The position numbers were made by a program, and so were the translations under genes. Shown piece after piece: positions 35,211-44,675 of a DNA stretch of 64,000 nucleotides (positions are counted from its first letter, which is position 1; the number at the start of each line of letters is the position of its first letter). The stretch covers positions 207,360-271,359 of the forward strand of contig CAVKYH010000001.1 in the NCBI GenBank assembly GCA_963660485.1, given 5' to 3'. Source of the stretch: UBA6398 sp963660485. Its GTDB lineage: Bacteria; Bacteroidota; Bacteroidia; Bacteroidales; Bacteroidaceae. The notes beneath the pieces are model-generated. The model did no database searches and had not been told where the DNA came from. It was given only the letters and a program-made list of their open reading frames with translations.

Positions 35211-37343
35211 TTATTTCTTGAGCCATTTATCAAGCCAACGGAAGAACGTTCGTTGCCACATAATTCCGTTTTGCGGTTTCAAAACCCAATGGTTCTCGTC
35301 GGGGAACAAAAGCAACTGTGCGGGAATTCCACGCAGACGTGCCGCATTGAACGCCGACTCGGCTTGAGTATATTCTATACGGAAATCACGCTGGCCATGA
35401 ATGCACAAAATAGGAGTGTCCCATTTGTCAACGGAAAGGTGGGGAGAATCAGAGAATACTTTCTGCAATTTGCCGTCGGGCTTAACCCATGGTGCAGTGC
35501 CCATGTCCCAGTTAGCAAACCACATTTCTTCGGTTTCTACATACTGCTGTTGTGTATTGAATATGCCATCGTGGGCAATGAAACACTTGAAACGTTTGTC
35601 GTGGTGCCCGGCAAGCCAATAAACGCTATAACCGCCGAAACTTGCGCCCACACAACCGAGACGATCTTTGTCAACATAGCTTTCTTTGGATATATCATCA
35701 ATTGCAGATAGGTAGTCCTGCATGCAAAGCCCCGTGTAATCGCCCGAAATTTCCTCGAGCCATTCCGTGCCAAAGCCCGGAAGACCGCGACGGTTGGGCG
35801 CAATAATGATATAGTCGTTTGCAGCCATTATTTGGAAGTTCCAACGATAGCTCCAAAACTGACTTACGGGAGATTGCGGACCGCCTTCGCAGAAAAGAAG
35901 CACAGGATATTTTTTGTTGGCGTCGAAATGGGGCGGATAAATCACCCAACACAATTCTTTTTTCCCGTCAACAGTGTTCACCCAACGTTCTTCAACTTTT
36001 CCGAAAGTGGTTTTGTCGTAAATATCTTTGTTTACAAACGTAAGTTGAGTGTTTTTGCCGTTCTTGGCATTCACATAATAAATCTCATCAGCCTGACTGA
36101 TGCTATGTCGTTTTACCAATAGATTACCATTGGCGGCATTGTATCCCACAAGACTGTAATCGCAAACATCATCTGTGATTTGCTGTACCTTGCCTTTCAG
36201 ATTGGTAGAATAAAGATTGGTGCGCGCATACCAAACTCCCGCAAAAAACAATTCCTTTGAATTATCTTTCCAACAATAATTGTCAACGCCACTGTCAAAA
36301 GCCTCGGTAACATACGTTTTGTTGCGCGTAGCAAATTCATATACGCAAAGACGAGTACGATCGCTCTCATATCCGTCGTGTTTCATGCTTGTCCACGCAA
36401 TATATTTACCATTCGGAGAAAACTTAGGGTTGTCGTCGTAACCAAGATTACAATCGTCTCCATCGTATACGCGTTGGTCTTTTAGCGAACGGGTATAGTC
36501 TATTTTTCTCGGCTGTTTAATGTCGCGTGTAACAGGCTTACACAAGTTCAAAGTAGCTCCGCTTTCGAGATCATACAAGAAAATATCGCTGTCAGTGCTT
36601 ACCGCATAATCTCTACCGGTTTTCTGGCGCAACACATAAGCAAGTTTTTTAGAATCCGGGCTCCATGCGAATTCCTCCATACCGCCAAAGGGCATCATGG
36701 GGCATTCGTATGGCTGGCCTTCCAATATATCTTTTGCATTCTCAACCTTGCCGTTTACAACATCTGCAAGGAAAGGATGAGGAATAGAGCGCACGTATTG
36801 ATCCCAATGCTTGTACATCAAATCATTTATAAGCATTCCGGACGCTTTAGGAAGGTCTTCGTCATTTTTTGCTATGGACACTTCGGTAGGAACCTCGTGA
36901 ATTAGAATTACACGTTTTCCGTCGGGAGAAAAAAGGAAGCCTTCGATATCATCTTTCTCGTTGGAAATACATTGTTTGTCCGTACCGTCAGCATTCATCG
37001 TCCAAAGTTGATTTACTCCGTCTTTGACTGATAAATAAGCTATCTTGCTTCCATTTTCAATGAATACGGGCTCTGTTTCACTGGCTTGAGAGGTTGTACT
37101 CTTGGTTTCGCCACTTTTCAAATCCTTTATAAATATAGCCGTATGCCCTTTGTTCTCTTTTATATCGTAAGTGGTAACGGTGTAAACTATTTTGTTCCCA
37201 TCAGAAGAAGACACAACGTTGCCGATTCTGCCCATAGACCAAAGACGTTCCGGGGTAAGGCGATCGTCATTGCTTGCGGCAGCAACAAATTGTGGACTTA
37301 TGGAAAACATAGCTATTGCAAGTGAAAAAATAAGTTGTTTCAT
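35211..37343 (-). CDS. Secreted S9 family prolyl oligopeptidase-type dipeptidyl peptidase (DPP5-like)
   Basis: Serine exopeptidase of the periplasm that probably removes dipeptides from imported oligopeptides. The 710 residues have a signal peptide (LIFSLAIAMFSISPQFVAAA), a beta-propeller with WD-like TolB repeats (FSPDGKRVILIHE, WSPDSKKLAYVLR, FSPNGKYIAW), then an alpha/beta-hydrolase domain. The triad is Ser in GASFGGYS (about 567), Asp in HGQRDFRIEY (about 652) and His in DENHWV (about 684). Length and layout match DPP5 of Porphyromonas. It lies three bases after yidC. Confidence 0.9.
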   Translation of the reverse strand: MKQLIFSLAIAMFSISPQFVAAASNDDRLTPERLWSMGRIGNVVSSSDGNKIVYTVTTYDIKENKGHTAIFIKDLKSGETKSTTSQASETEPVFIENGSKIAYLSVKDGVNQLWTMNADGTDKQCISNEKDDIEGFLFSPDGKRVILIHEVPTEVSIAKNDEDLPKASGMLINDLMYKHWDQYVRSIPHPFLADVVNGKVENAKDILEGQPYECPMMPFGGMEEFAWSPDSKKLAYVLRQKTGRDYAVSTDSDIFLYDLESGATLNLCKPVTRDIKQPRKIDYTRSLKDQRVYDGDDCNLGYDDNPKFSPNGKYIAWTSMKHDGYESDRTRLCVYEFATRNKTYVTEAFDSGVDNYCWKDNSKELFFAGVWYARTNLYSTNLKGKVQQITDDVCDYSLVGYNAANGNLLVKRHSISQADEIYYVNAKNGKNTQLTFVNKDIYDKTTFGKVEERWVNTVDGKKELCWVIYPPHFDANKKYPVLLFCEGGPQSPVSQFWSYRWNFQIMAANDYIIIAPNRRGLPGFGTEWLEEISGDYTGLCMQDYLSAIDDISKESYVDKDRLGCVGASFGGYSVYWLAGHHDKRFKCFIAHDGIFNTQQQYVETEEMWFANWDMGTAPWVKPDGKLQKVFSDSPHLSVDKWDTPILCIHGQRDFRIEYTQAESAFNAARLRGIPAQLLLFPDENHWVLKPQNGIMWQRTFFRWLDKWLKK

Positions 37344-37346
37344 ATC

Positions 37347-39224
37347 CTATTTCTTATGCTTTTGACGTTCTTGCTGCAATTTCATCATTTCTTCCTGTTG
37401 CTTCTGCAAAGCTTCAAGGCGTGCTGCCAAACCGCTCATCTTTTTGGGTTTTTCCTTGTTTGCCTGATAATTTTTCTCAAGTTTCTCAAGGAGTTTCTTT
37501 TCATCTATGGTGCGGCGAAGATACCACATGGTAAGCGCACTGAATAGAAGCGAAATGAAATAATAATAGTTCAAACCAGCCGAATAATCGTTGAACACGA
37601 AAAAGAAGAACACCGGCATGAGATACATCATCCATCTCATTATTTTCATCTGGCTTTCCTGCTGCGTGCTCATCATGTCTTTCTGCATTCGCATGCTCAT
37701 AACGCTATACACAACGTTAGTAACGCAGAACAATATACAGAAGGCGCTGATATGATCTCCTATGAGCCAAATAGGATGGGAGAACTGTATTATTGGGTCA
37801 TAGGTGGAAAGATCGTCAACCCACAGGAAACTTTGTTGCCGAAGTTCTATTGCGTTTGGAATAAAGTTGAACATGGCAATCCAGATAGGCATCTGTATAA
37901 GCATAGGTAGACAACCGCCCATCGGGCTCGCACCGTATTGGCTATAGGTTTGCATTATCTCCTGCTGCTTTTTCATATTGTCGGCAGGATCTGGGTATTT
38001 CTCGTTTATTGCATCTATTTTCGGTTTAAGCACACGCATCTTCGCACTACTCAAAACGCTTTTGCGAGTAGGTATGTACACTATGATACGCAACAGTATT
38101 GTGATGAGAAGCAGGACTATTCCCATTGACAATCCCAAATCGGTAAGCCAGTCGAATACATAAATCGTAAAATATCTATTGATGTATCTGAACAAAGGCC
38201 AGCCGAGATATACGAGGTGCTCAAGTTTCAGATCTTTGTCGGGGCTTACGATGTCGTCTATTTTTTGAAGGGTACGGAATTTGTTCGGGCCTAAATAGAA
38301 TTTGAAAGATGAAGTTTTGTTTCCCGAAGGGTCGAATGTAGTTTCCGCATTAGCCTCGTATTGTTTGAGGAATCCCTTGCTAAGATCCTTTTCCGGTTCG
38401 CTTTTGAGATTTACTTTGCTAAATTGTGCATCAGCTATGAGAGTAACGCCGAAGAATTGGTCTTTGAATGAAATCCAGTCGAGATTTTCATCCAAGTCTT
38501 TGGTTTCTTCTTTCTGAGGGTCGAGACGGTCTGTGCTGCCGTTGGCTTCCTTGTAGGTGAGTGCGGCATATTGGTTCTCGAATTTGTAGCCACGTTCCTG
38601 TTGTTTCAAAAGTTCGCTCCATTCCAGGCTCATGGTTTTTGCCGTAGGCAACAGATATTCCTGCATTCCTTCGGCTTTCAAATCCATATTCAGCACGTAG
38701 CTGTTGTGCAGTTTGTAATTAATGCTAAGTTTGCCTCCGTTTACAGCCTGAGCCACCATTGTTACGGTGGAGTCGGTGATATTTTCCGGGGTAAACACCA
38801 ACGAAGCGGTATTGATGTTTTGTTTTTTCCCGGCTATCGTAAACGCCATATCGGCATACTTGTCGCTGTAAAGTAGGAGGGGTTTCTTGTCCTGTCCGTT
38901 GTAGTTTTTCAGAACCGCTTGCCCTATAACTCCGCCTTTAGTGTTTATTCCGATAGTGATTTCGTTGTTTTTCAAGAATACAAGTCTTGATTTTTCATTG
39001 TTGGCAACGAAAATTCCGTCGGAGTCTTTTTCGGCGTTAAGCGTTTCTGCATTTGCAGAAGCGATGTTTTTGTTTGTTTGTTCTGCCTGCTTTTGCTGTA
39101 CTGCACTAATAGAGTCTTGGGCGCGTTGTTGCCTTATCTGCTCTTCGCTTGGGCGGTTGAAATAGCTGAAGCCGATTATTACGGCGATTATTAACAAGAA
39201 ACCTATTACGGTGTTTTTATCCAT
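37347..39224 (-). CDS. yidC: Membrane protein insertase YidC
   Basis: Inserts and folds inner-membrane proteins, alone or with SecYEG. The 625 residues have the Gram-negative layout: N-terminal helix (VIGFLLIIAVIIGFSYF), a large periplasmic P1 domain (about residues 30-350), then the five-helix core. The core has ILLRIIVYIPTRKSVLSSAKM with the conserved groove Arg, and QYGASPMGGCLPMLIQMPIW. The C-terminal tail is charged and coiled (LEALQKQQEEMMKLQQERQ), a site that may contact ribosomes. It lies 30 bases after pyrG, a neighbour often seen in Bacteroidetes. Confidence 0.97.
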   Translation of the reverse strand: MDKNTVIGFLLIIAVIIGFSYFNRPSEEQIRQQRAQDSISAVQQKQAEQTNKNIASANAETLNAEKDSDGIFVANNEKSRLVFLKNNEITIGINTKGGVIGQAVLKNYNGQDKKPLLLYSDKYADMAFTIAGKKQNINTASLVFTPENITDSTVTMVAQAVNGGKLSINYKLHNSYVLNMDLKAEGMQEYLLPTAKTMSLEWSELLKQQERGYKFENQYAALTYKEANGSTDRLDPQKEETKDLDENLDWISFKDQFFGVTLIADAQFSKVNLKSEPEKDLSKGFLKQYEANAETTFDPSGNKTSSFKFYLGPNKFRTLQKIDDIVSPDKDLKLEHLVYLGWPLFRYINRYFTIYVFDWLTDLGLSMGIVLLLITILLRIIVYIPTRKSVLSSAKMRVLKPKIDAINEKYPDPADNMKKQQEIMQTYSQYGASPMGGCLPMLIQMPIWIAMFNFIPNAIELRQQSFLWVDDLSTYDPIIQFSHPIWLIGDHISAFCILFCVTNVVYSVMSMRMQKDMMSTQQESQMKIMRWMMYLMPVFFFFVFNDYSAGLNYYYFISLLFSALTMWYLRRTIDEKKLLEKLEKNYQANKEKPKKMSGLAARLEALQKQQEEMMKLQQERQKHKK

Positions 39225-39254
39225 CTGTTATATGCTTGGTGTTATTGTTTTGCC

Positions 39255-40868
39255 TTACTTGCTTTCGGGCGTGTTGTCAACTATTGTTTTGATGAAGTTA
39301 AGGAACAATGGGTGGGGGTTGAGCACTGTGCTGCTGTACTCGGGGTGGAATTGTGTGCCCACGTACCATTTCAATCCGGGAATCTCTACAATTTCCACGA
39401 GATTGGTTTCGGGATTTGTTCCGTCGCACATCATGCCTGCTTTTTCGAATTCTTCGCGGTAATCATTGTTGAATTCGTAACGATGGCGATGGCGTTCTTC
39501 TATCAGGTCTTTGCCATAGATTTCGCGAACCTTGCTTCCGTTTTTGAGGGTGCACTCGTAAGCGCCGAGACGCATTGTCCCGCCAAGATTTGTAATGTTT
39601 TTCTGTTCCTCCATAAGGTCGATGACGTTGTGGGGAGTCTTCTCGTTCATCTCTATACTGTCGGCGTCTTTATAACCGAGCACATTGCGGGCAAATTCAA
39701 TTACCATCATCTGCATGCCGAGGCATATTCCGAACGTTGGTATATCGTGTTCACGGCAATATTTGGCTGCAACAATTTTTCCTTCGATACCGCGCTGGCC
39801 GAATCCCGGACATATTACGATTCCCTGCATGCCTTGCAGTTTTTCTGCTACGTTGTCGTTGGTCAGGTATTCGCTGTTGATGAAATGGGATACCACCTTG
39901 CGGTTGTTGTATGTGCCGGCTTGCGAAAGAGATTCGAGAATACTTTTATAGGCGTCCTGCAAATCGTATTTGCCCACAAGACCGATGTTTACAACTTCGG
40001 TAGCTTTGTGGCGACGTTCGAGGAAAGCTCTCCAAGGACCGAGGCCCGGAGTTTCGCCCGGCTCTATGCCCATTTTGCGAAGTATGGTGGAATCGAGTTC
40101 CTGCTCTTGCATTCTCAGAGGTACTTCGTAAATCGTAGGTTGGTCTGTGCTCTGAACCACGGCATTGGGATCTACGTTGCAGAAGTTCGCTACTTTTTTG
40201 CGTATTCCCGCATTCAGATCGTGCTCTGTCCTCAAAACGAGGATATCGGGCTGTATTCCCAAACTTTGCAACTCTTTCACGGAGTGCTGGGTGGGTTTTG
40301 TTTTCAATTCCTTGGCTGCCGAGAGAAACGGAACATAGGTGAGGTGTATGCAAAGTGCGTTTTTCCCGAGTTCCCATTTGAGTTGGCGTATGGCTTCGAG
40401 GAATGGCAGACCTTCGATATCGCCTACAGTTCCGCCTATTTCGGTTATTACGAAATCGAAATGGTATTTGTTTCCCAAGTAGAGTATATCGCGTTTGATT
40501 TCGTCGGTGATATGCGGCACCACCTGAATGGTCTTGCCCAAATAATCGCCGCGACGCTCTTTCTCAATCACATTCTGGTAGATGCGTCCTGTGGTGAAAT
40601 TGTTGTGGCGTGTGGTTTTGATGCCGGTGAAACGCTCGTAGTGTCCGAGGTCGAGGTCGGTTTCCTGTCCGTCTGCCGTAACATAGCATTCTCCGTGCTC
40701 ATAGGGATTGAGCGTGCCCGGATCAACGTTTATATAAGGGTCGAATTTCTGAATGGTTATGTTGTAGCCACGGGCTTGTAGGAGTTTACCGATCGAAGAA
40801 GAGATAATTCCTTTACCTAACGACGAAGCAACGCCGCCTGTTACAAAGATATACTTGGTTTCAGCCAC
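39255..40868 (-). CDS. pyrG: CTP synthase
   Basis: Makes CTP from UTP with glutamine as nitrogen donor. The start is taken as the GTG at 40868 (VAETKYIFVTGGVASSLGKG), giving 537 residues, the normal length; an upstream in-frame ATG would add 26 untypical residues. The amidoligase domain (1-270) has the P-loop and DPYINVDPGTLNPYEHGE. The glutamine amidotransferase domain has the nucleophile Cys in GICLGMQ and His-Glu in GTQFHPEYSS. First gene of the pyrG-yidC-peptidase-MFS run. The -7 box at 41008-41015 implies a leader of about 135 bases. Confidence 0.96.
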   Translation of the reverse strand: MAETKYIFVTGGVASSLGKGIISSSIGKLLQARGYNITIQKFDPYINVDPGTLNPYEHGECYVTADGQETDLDLGHYERFTGIKTTRHNNFTTGRIYQNVIEKERRGDYLGKTIQVVPHITDEIKRDILYLGNKYHFDFVITEIGGTVGDIEGLPFLEAIRQLKWELGKNALCIHLTYVPFLSAAKELKTKPTQHSVKELQSLGIQPDILVLRTEHDLNAGIRKKVANFCNVDPNAVVQSTDQPTIYEVPLRMQEQELDSTILRKMGIEPGETPGLGPWRAFLERRHKATEVVNIGLVGKYDLQDAYKSILESLSQAGTYNNRKVVSHFINSEYLTNDNVAEKLQGMQGIVICPGFGQRGIEGKIVAAKYCREHDIPTFGICLGMQMMVIEFARNVLGYKDADSIEMNEKTPHNVIDLMEEQKNITNLGGTMRLGAYECTLKNGSKVREIYGKDLIEERHRHRYEFNNDYREEFEKAGMMCDGTNPETNLVEIVEIPGLKWYVGTQFHPEYSSTVLNPHPLFLNFIKTIVDNTPESK

Positions 40869-41007
40869 GATTATATATTTTAAATGATTTAACTTCTGAA
40901 GGGGTTGCCACACCTTTGCAGCTTTTCCTAAGTCTGCAATACACAAAAGAAAGGCTATTTGTGCGGCTTTGCATGATGTTCAAATTCTGTACGAAATAAA
41001 CCGCTTG

Positions 41008-41015
41008 CAAAATTA
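41008..41015 (-). promoter_or_regulatory. Predicted promoter -7 box for pyrG, with a long leader
   Basis: On the minus strand the sequence reads AGTAATTTTGCAAG, containing TAATTTTG. It is about 140 bases upstream of the pyrG GTG. The leader between holds short G/C-rich pairing stretches but no hairpin plus T-run I would call an attenuator. Confidence 0.55.
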
Positions 41016-41072
41016 CTAAATTTCCGCCGTATGAGTTGTGTGGAAAGTGTAAAAACTTAGTATTTCTACAAT

Positions 41073-41166
41073 ACGGCATCTCGTAAAAACTCCGGGCCAT
41101 GTAATTTAAATTAGATGCGTCGGAATTTAAATTAGGTCTGACATCGTTTCAGACCATATCTGACAT
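41073..41166. repeat. Mosaic intergenic repeat, copy 6 (with CCGGGCCATG module)
   Basis: Reading plus: GGCATCTCGTAAAAACTCCG (inverse of the tail module), GGGCCATGTAATTTAAAT, TAGATGCGTCGG, AATTTAAATTAGGTCTGACATCG, then CAGACCATATCTGACATG. Three different modules are chained through ATTTAAAT links. It fills part of the 439-base gap between Dabb and pyrG; the rest holds the pyrG promoter and the Dabb terminator, and no gene. Confidence 0.82.
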
Positions 41167-41191
41167 GTTTTTCTCGGCTGTATTCGGGGGT

Positions 41192-41233
41192 AAAAAACAA
41201 ACGGAGAATACAAGAAAAATCTCGCATTCTCCG
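41192..41233 (-). terminator. Terminator after the Dabb gene
   Basis: On the minus strand CGGAGAAT and ATTCTCCG pair over a 16-base loop and are followed by TTTGTTTTTT. Confidence 0.75.
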
Positions 41234-41307
41234 CTTCTATTTACGGTATTTTGCTTCCCGATGCCTTATGTTGGAAATGTCAAGAGGCCGGGAAACTGTT
41301 TCAAACG

Positions 41308-41613
41308 TCAGTCGGCGGTTTCGTAGTCCACGCAACTTCTCCCGCAAAGCAACGGCTTCAATGCAGAAGCCACTTTCACGTGCTCGGGATTCTTGCCATA
41401 TTCAATCACATCCTGCAATGTATCAAATTTGCTGTAAAGACAAATGTTCCATTGCTCGGCTGGATTGATATTGAAACCCACTTCGATTTCACGAATCGTA
41501 GGAATAACGGCTTTCAAAGCCAATATACCGCTACGAAATTGCTCCGCAGCCTTTTGACGAACGTCTGCGGGCGTTTTTTCGTCGAACCGAAACATTACTA
41601 TATGCTTTACCAT
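41308..41613 (-). CDS. Dabb (stress-responsive A/B barrel) family protein
   Basis: A 101-residue protein covering one dimeric alpha-beta barrel: MVKHIVMFRFDEKTPADVR at the start, IREIEVGFNINPAE in the middle and KFDTLQDVIEYGKNPEHVKV at the end. Family members include small cyclases and stress proteins; the role of the bacterial stand-alone form is not established. It follows the ThiE-like gene after 46 bases and is closed by a terminator, so it is probably the third gene of the Nfn-like operon. Confidence 0.88.
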   Translation of the reverse strand: MVKHIVMFRFDEKTPADVRQKAAEQFRSGILALKAVIPTIREIEVGFNINPAEQWNICLYSKFDTLQDVIEYGKNPEHVKVASALKPLLCGRSCVDYETAD

Positions 41614-41659
41614 TGTTCTTTTTAATAATAAGATTTATATTTTTGGCGGTTTCCGATTG

Positions 41660-42250
41660 TCAATATTTTTCGCATTCCGCAAGAAATTCTACTATCCCGC
41701 CTTCAAGACCGTCGGCCTTTACGGCAATGCCGTTTATACCGGTATCGACAACCGACTGAAGATTTGCAGCATTGATTTCGCCGCAAGCCACAACGGGAAT
41801 TCTTACGTTCTGCTCCTGCAAACCGTTCACGATATCGGTGTAGGTTTTCAGCATAGCGCTTGAATCTGTTACGGTATCCCTATTTGTTTTTATTGTAACG
41901 TAATCAGCTCCCGTCTTCTTGGCATCGATAATTTCGGAAAGGTTCTCTGCCGTTGCGCCAATAATGAATCCTTCTCCCAGAGTTCTTCTCTCCAAACCTA
42001 CGTTGGCATGGCAAAGGTGCACACCGTCTAACTCCAACTTCTTTACCAGTTCTATGTTGTCTTCTACAATAAGCGTAGCTTCGTGGTCGTGGCAAATTTT
42101 TTTCAATTCTTCTATAAGGGTTTCTTCTTTCTTTTTAGGAGAATCACTCACCTGAAGTTGTATCCATTTATACCCATTAGCCAATGCTTTTTCCACATCT
42201 GCACGGGGATTCTTCTGAACTTCGGAAAATAAAAGTTGAACAGGAATCAT
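41660..42250 (-). CDS. Thiamine phosphate synthase-like (ThiE/TenI) protein
   Basis: A 196-residue TIM barrel. The segment IVEDNIELVKKLELDGVHLC matches the ThiE pattern (NDRVDLA...ADGVHLG), followed by IIGATAENLSEIIDAKKTGADYV and the phosphate loop VACGEINAANLQSVVDTGINGIAV. Several typical ThiE residues are changed (ED for ND, GVHLCH for GVHLGQ), and no other thiamine genes lie nearby. It may therefore be a TenI-like or divergent member rather than a true TMP synthase. The start overlaps the preceding gene's stop (ATGA). Confidence 0.72.
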   Translation of the reverse strand: MIPVQLLFSEVQKNPRADVEKALANGYKWIQLQVSDSPKKKEETLIEELKKICHDHEATLIVEDNIELVKKLELDGVHLCHANVGLERRTLGEGFIIGATAENLSEIIDAKKTGADYVTIKTNRDTVTDSSAMLKTYTDIVNGLQEQNVRIPVVACGEINAANLQSVVDTGINGIAVKADGLEGGIVEFLAECEKY

Positions 42251-44520
42251 TTTGCTTGCATAGCTTTGTCGGCAGCCTCGGCTGCTTTTCTTCCGTCGCC
42301 CATTGCGAGAATCACAGTAGCCCCACCGCGCACGATATCTCCGCCGGCATATACATCTTCTCGTGCCGAACGCATTTCTTCGTTTGTTACGATAGTGCCC
42401 TTGTCGCTAATTTCCAATCCGCTTACAGAGTTCGGAATAATAGGGTTGGGACGTACTCCGATGCTGACAACTACCAAATCGGCGGGAAGCGTTTCTATTG
42501 CGCCGGGAATCTCCACAGGTCTTCTGCGGCCGGAACTGTCGGGTTCGCCAAGCTCCATCTTTTGTAATTTAACGGCTTTTACTCTTCCGTCTTCATCAGC
42601 CAAATATTCGATAGGGTTGTGCAACGTCATGAAATTCACACCTTCTTCTTTCGCATGTTTGACCTCCTCTTTACGCGCAGGCATCTCTGCTTCCGAACGA
42701 CGGTAAACAATCGTCGCACTCTCGGCTCCAAGACGCAACGCAGTTCTTACAGAATCCATAGCAGTGTTTCCACCGCCTACTACAACGACGTTCTTTCCAA
42801 AGGGAACAGGAGTTGCAGAATCTTTGGACGAGGCGTCCATAAGGTTCACGCGGGTAAGATATTCGTTTGACGAGAGAATGTTGATATAGTTCTCACCGGG
42901 AATGTTCATAAACCGTGGAAGTCCAGCGCCGCTGCCCACAAAAATAGCTTTGTAGCCTTCTTCTTCGAGTTGCTCCACACTTATTGTCTTTCCTACGATA
43001 CAGTCTTTCACGAAAGTTACTCCCATTTTTTGCAGGTTCTCGATTTCTGCATCTACAATCTTGTTTGGCAAACGAAACTCGGGAATACCATATTTCAAAA
43101 CCCCGCCGATTTCATGCAAAGCCTCGAATACCGTAACAGAGTAGCCTTTCTTAGCCATATCTCCTGCGAAAGAGAGCGCAGAAGGTCCTGAACCAACCGT
43201 AGCAACTTTTATATTGTTTGCAGGCTTACACTTGGGCAATTCGCCATGTCCACTTTCACGTTCATAGTCTGCGGCAAAGCGTTCAAGATAACCGATAGCG
43301 ACAGCCTTGCCTCCGGTTTTCAAATGTATACAGTTGGATTCGCATTGTTTTTCTTGGGGACAGACACGACCACATACCGCCGGCAAAGAACTTGTACGTT
43401 TCAAAACCTGCGCAGCTTTCAAGAAATCTCCAGTTTCTATGTTCTTGATGAATCCAGGAATGTCAATACCCACAGGACAACCTTTGACGCAGCCGGGATT
43501 AGCGCAATCCAAGCATCGCATGGCTTCTTTTTGCGCCTGTTCTTTGGTTAGACCTTGATTAACTTCCTCGCGAAGGCTATGTGCTCTGTATGTGGGAGGA
43601 AGTTCCCGCATTTCAGCGCGCGGTATCTGCATACGCTCCTTGGGTTTAACCGACTTGCGCAAATCCACACGCCATGGGGAATTTCTGTCATCGCCTTCAT
43701 CTGTTACCTCAAGCGATTTCATTTCTTCGGTTTCCTGTGGCTTGTAAGCTTTGAGCCTCATCAACATTTCGTCGAAGTCTACTTCGTGGCCGTCGAACTC
43801 TGGACCGTCAACGCAAACGAATTTGGTTTTTCCACCGACCGTTATACGACACGCTCCACACATACCAGTTCCGTCTACCATTATTGTATTTAGGGAAACA
43901 TCGGTAGGAATATTGTATTTCTTGGTCAACAGACAAACGAACTTCATCATTATGGCTGGACCAATTGAGAAGCATTTGTCTACCTTCTCGCGATTTATTA
44001 CTTTTTCAACTCCTTGGGTAACCAAACCTTTTTCGCCATAGGAACCATCGTCTGTCATTACAATAACTTCATCGGAAAATTCCTGCATTTCCTTTTCCAA
44101 TATAATAAGGTCCTTTGAGCGTCCGGCAATCACGGTTACAACTCTGTTGCCAGCCTTTTTCAAAGCTTCTACAATAGGAAGTAGGGGAGCTGTACCCACG
44201 CCTCCGCCTGCACAAACCACTGTTCCGTAGTTTTTGATTTCTGTAGGCTTGCCCAAAGGCCCCACAACATCTTCCAGATAGTCTCCCGGTTGCATTTCAC
44301 AGATTTTCGTTGTGGAATATCCCACTTTCTGAATTACCAAAGTAATTGTGCCTTTTTGTTTGTCGGCTTGAGCGATTGTTAGAGGTATACGTTCGCTTTC
44401 TTTGTCGGCACGGATTATTACAAAATTCCCAGCTTTTCTCGATTTTGCGATTAGCGGTGCTTCTACAACCAGTTTGAATACGTTTGTAGAGAACTGTTGT
44501 TTTTCTATTATTCTATTCAT
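42247..44520 (-). CDS. Fused NfnA/NfnB-type oxidoreductase (ferredoxin-NADP reductase / glutamate synthase small-subunit-like)
   Basis: A 757-residue cytosolic flavoprotein joining two subunits that are separate in other bacteria. Residues 1-280 are a PyrK/NfnA-like FAD, NAD and 2Fe-2S half (GDYLEDVVGPLGKP, then the cluster motif GMCGACRITVGGKTKFVC). Residues 300-757 are an NfnB/GltD-like half with 4Fe-4S motifs (CLDCANPGCVKGCP, CGRVCPQEKQCESNC), a FAD motif (VGSGPSALSFAGDMA) and an NADPH motif (GGGNTAMDSVRTALRLG). No large glutamate synthase subunit is adjacent. Electron bifurcation between NADH, ferredoxin and NADPH is a plausible role. A -7 box lies 33 bases upstream. Confidence 0.9.
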   Translation of the reverse strand: MNRIIEKQQFSTNVFKLVVEAPLIAKSRKAGNFVIIRADKESERIPLTIAQADKQKGTITLVIQKVGYSTTKICEMQPGDYLEDVVGPLGKPTEIKNYGTVVCAGGGVGTAPLLPIVEALKKAGNRVVTVIAGRSKDLIILEKEMQEFSDEVIVMTDDGSYGEKGLVTQGVEKVINREKVDKCFSIGPAIMMKFVCLLTKKYNIPTDVSLNTIMVDGTGMCGACRITVGGKTKFVCVDGPEFDGHEVDFDEMLMRLKAYKPQETEEMKSLEVTDEGDDRNSPWRVDLRKSVKPKERMQIPRAEMRELPPTYRAHSLREEVNQGLTKEQAQKEAMRCLDCANPGCVKGCPVGIDIPGFIKNIETGDFLKAAQVLKRTSSLPAVCGRVCPQEKQCESNCIHLKTGGKAVAIGYLERFAADYERESGHGELPKCKPANNIKVATVGSGPSALSFAGDMAKKGYSVTVFEALHEIGGVLKYGIPEFRLPNKIVDAEIENLQKMGVTFVKDCIVGKTISVEQLEEEGYKAIFVGSGAGLPRFMNIPGENYINILSSNEYLTRVNLMDASSKDSATPVPFGKNVVVVGGGNTAMDSVRTALRLGAESATIVYRRSEAEMPARKEEVKHAKEEGVNFMTLHNPIEYLADEDGRVKAVKLQKMELGEPDSSGRRRPVEIPGAIETLPADLVVVSIGVRPNPIIPNSVSGLEISDKGTIVTNEEMRSAREDVYAGGDIVRGGATVILAMGDGRKAAEAADKAMQAK

Positions 44521-44553
44521 GATGTTCGTTTCTGTATCTTTGTTGATTTACTG

Positions 44554-44561
44554 CAAATTTA
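44554..44561 (-). promoter_or_regulatory. Predicted promoter -7 box for the Nfn-like operon
   Basis: On the minus strand the sequence reads TTGTAAATTTGCAG, containing TAAATTTG, 33 bases upstream of the ATG. Confidence 0.6.
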
Positions 44562-44610
44562 CAATTAATAAAGCAAAAGACGAGAAGAATTTACACCAAT
44601 AATGGTAAAA

Positions 44611-44650
44611 ACAAACAGAGAGAAAGTTTTTTTGCTTCCTCTCTGTTTGT
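44611..44650 (-). terminator. Terminator after the fasciclin gene
   Basis: ACAAACAGAGAG and CTCTCTGTTTGT form a 12-bp stem; on the minus strand the hairpin is followed by TTTTTACC. Confidence 0.85.
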
Positions 44651-44675
44651 TAGTATGTCGAATGTAATTTGTGTT

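Noticed and set aside
39312..40781. A 489-codon open frame on the plus strand
   Set aside because: Antisense to pyrG, whose motifs are all intact; the composition is Phe/Val/Tyr-rich without any recognisable motif.
40869..41007. Attenuator or riboswitch in the pyrG leader
   Set aside because: I could not find a stable hairpin with a T-run or an alternative pairing that I would defend.
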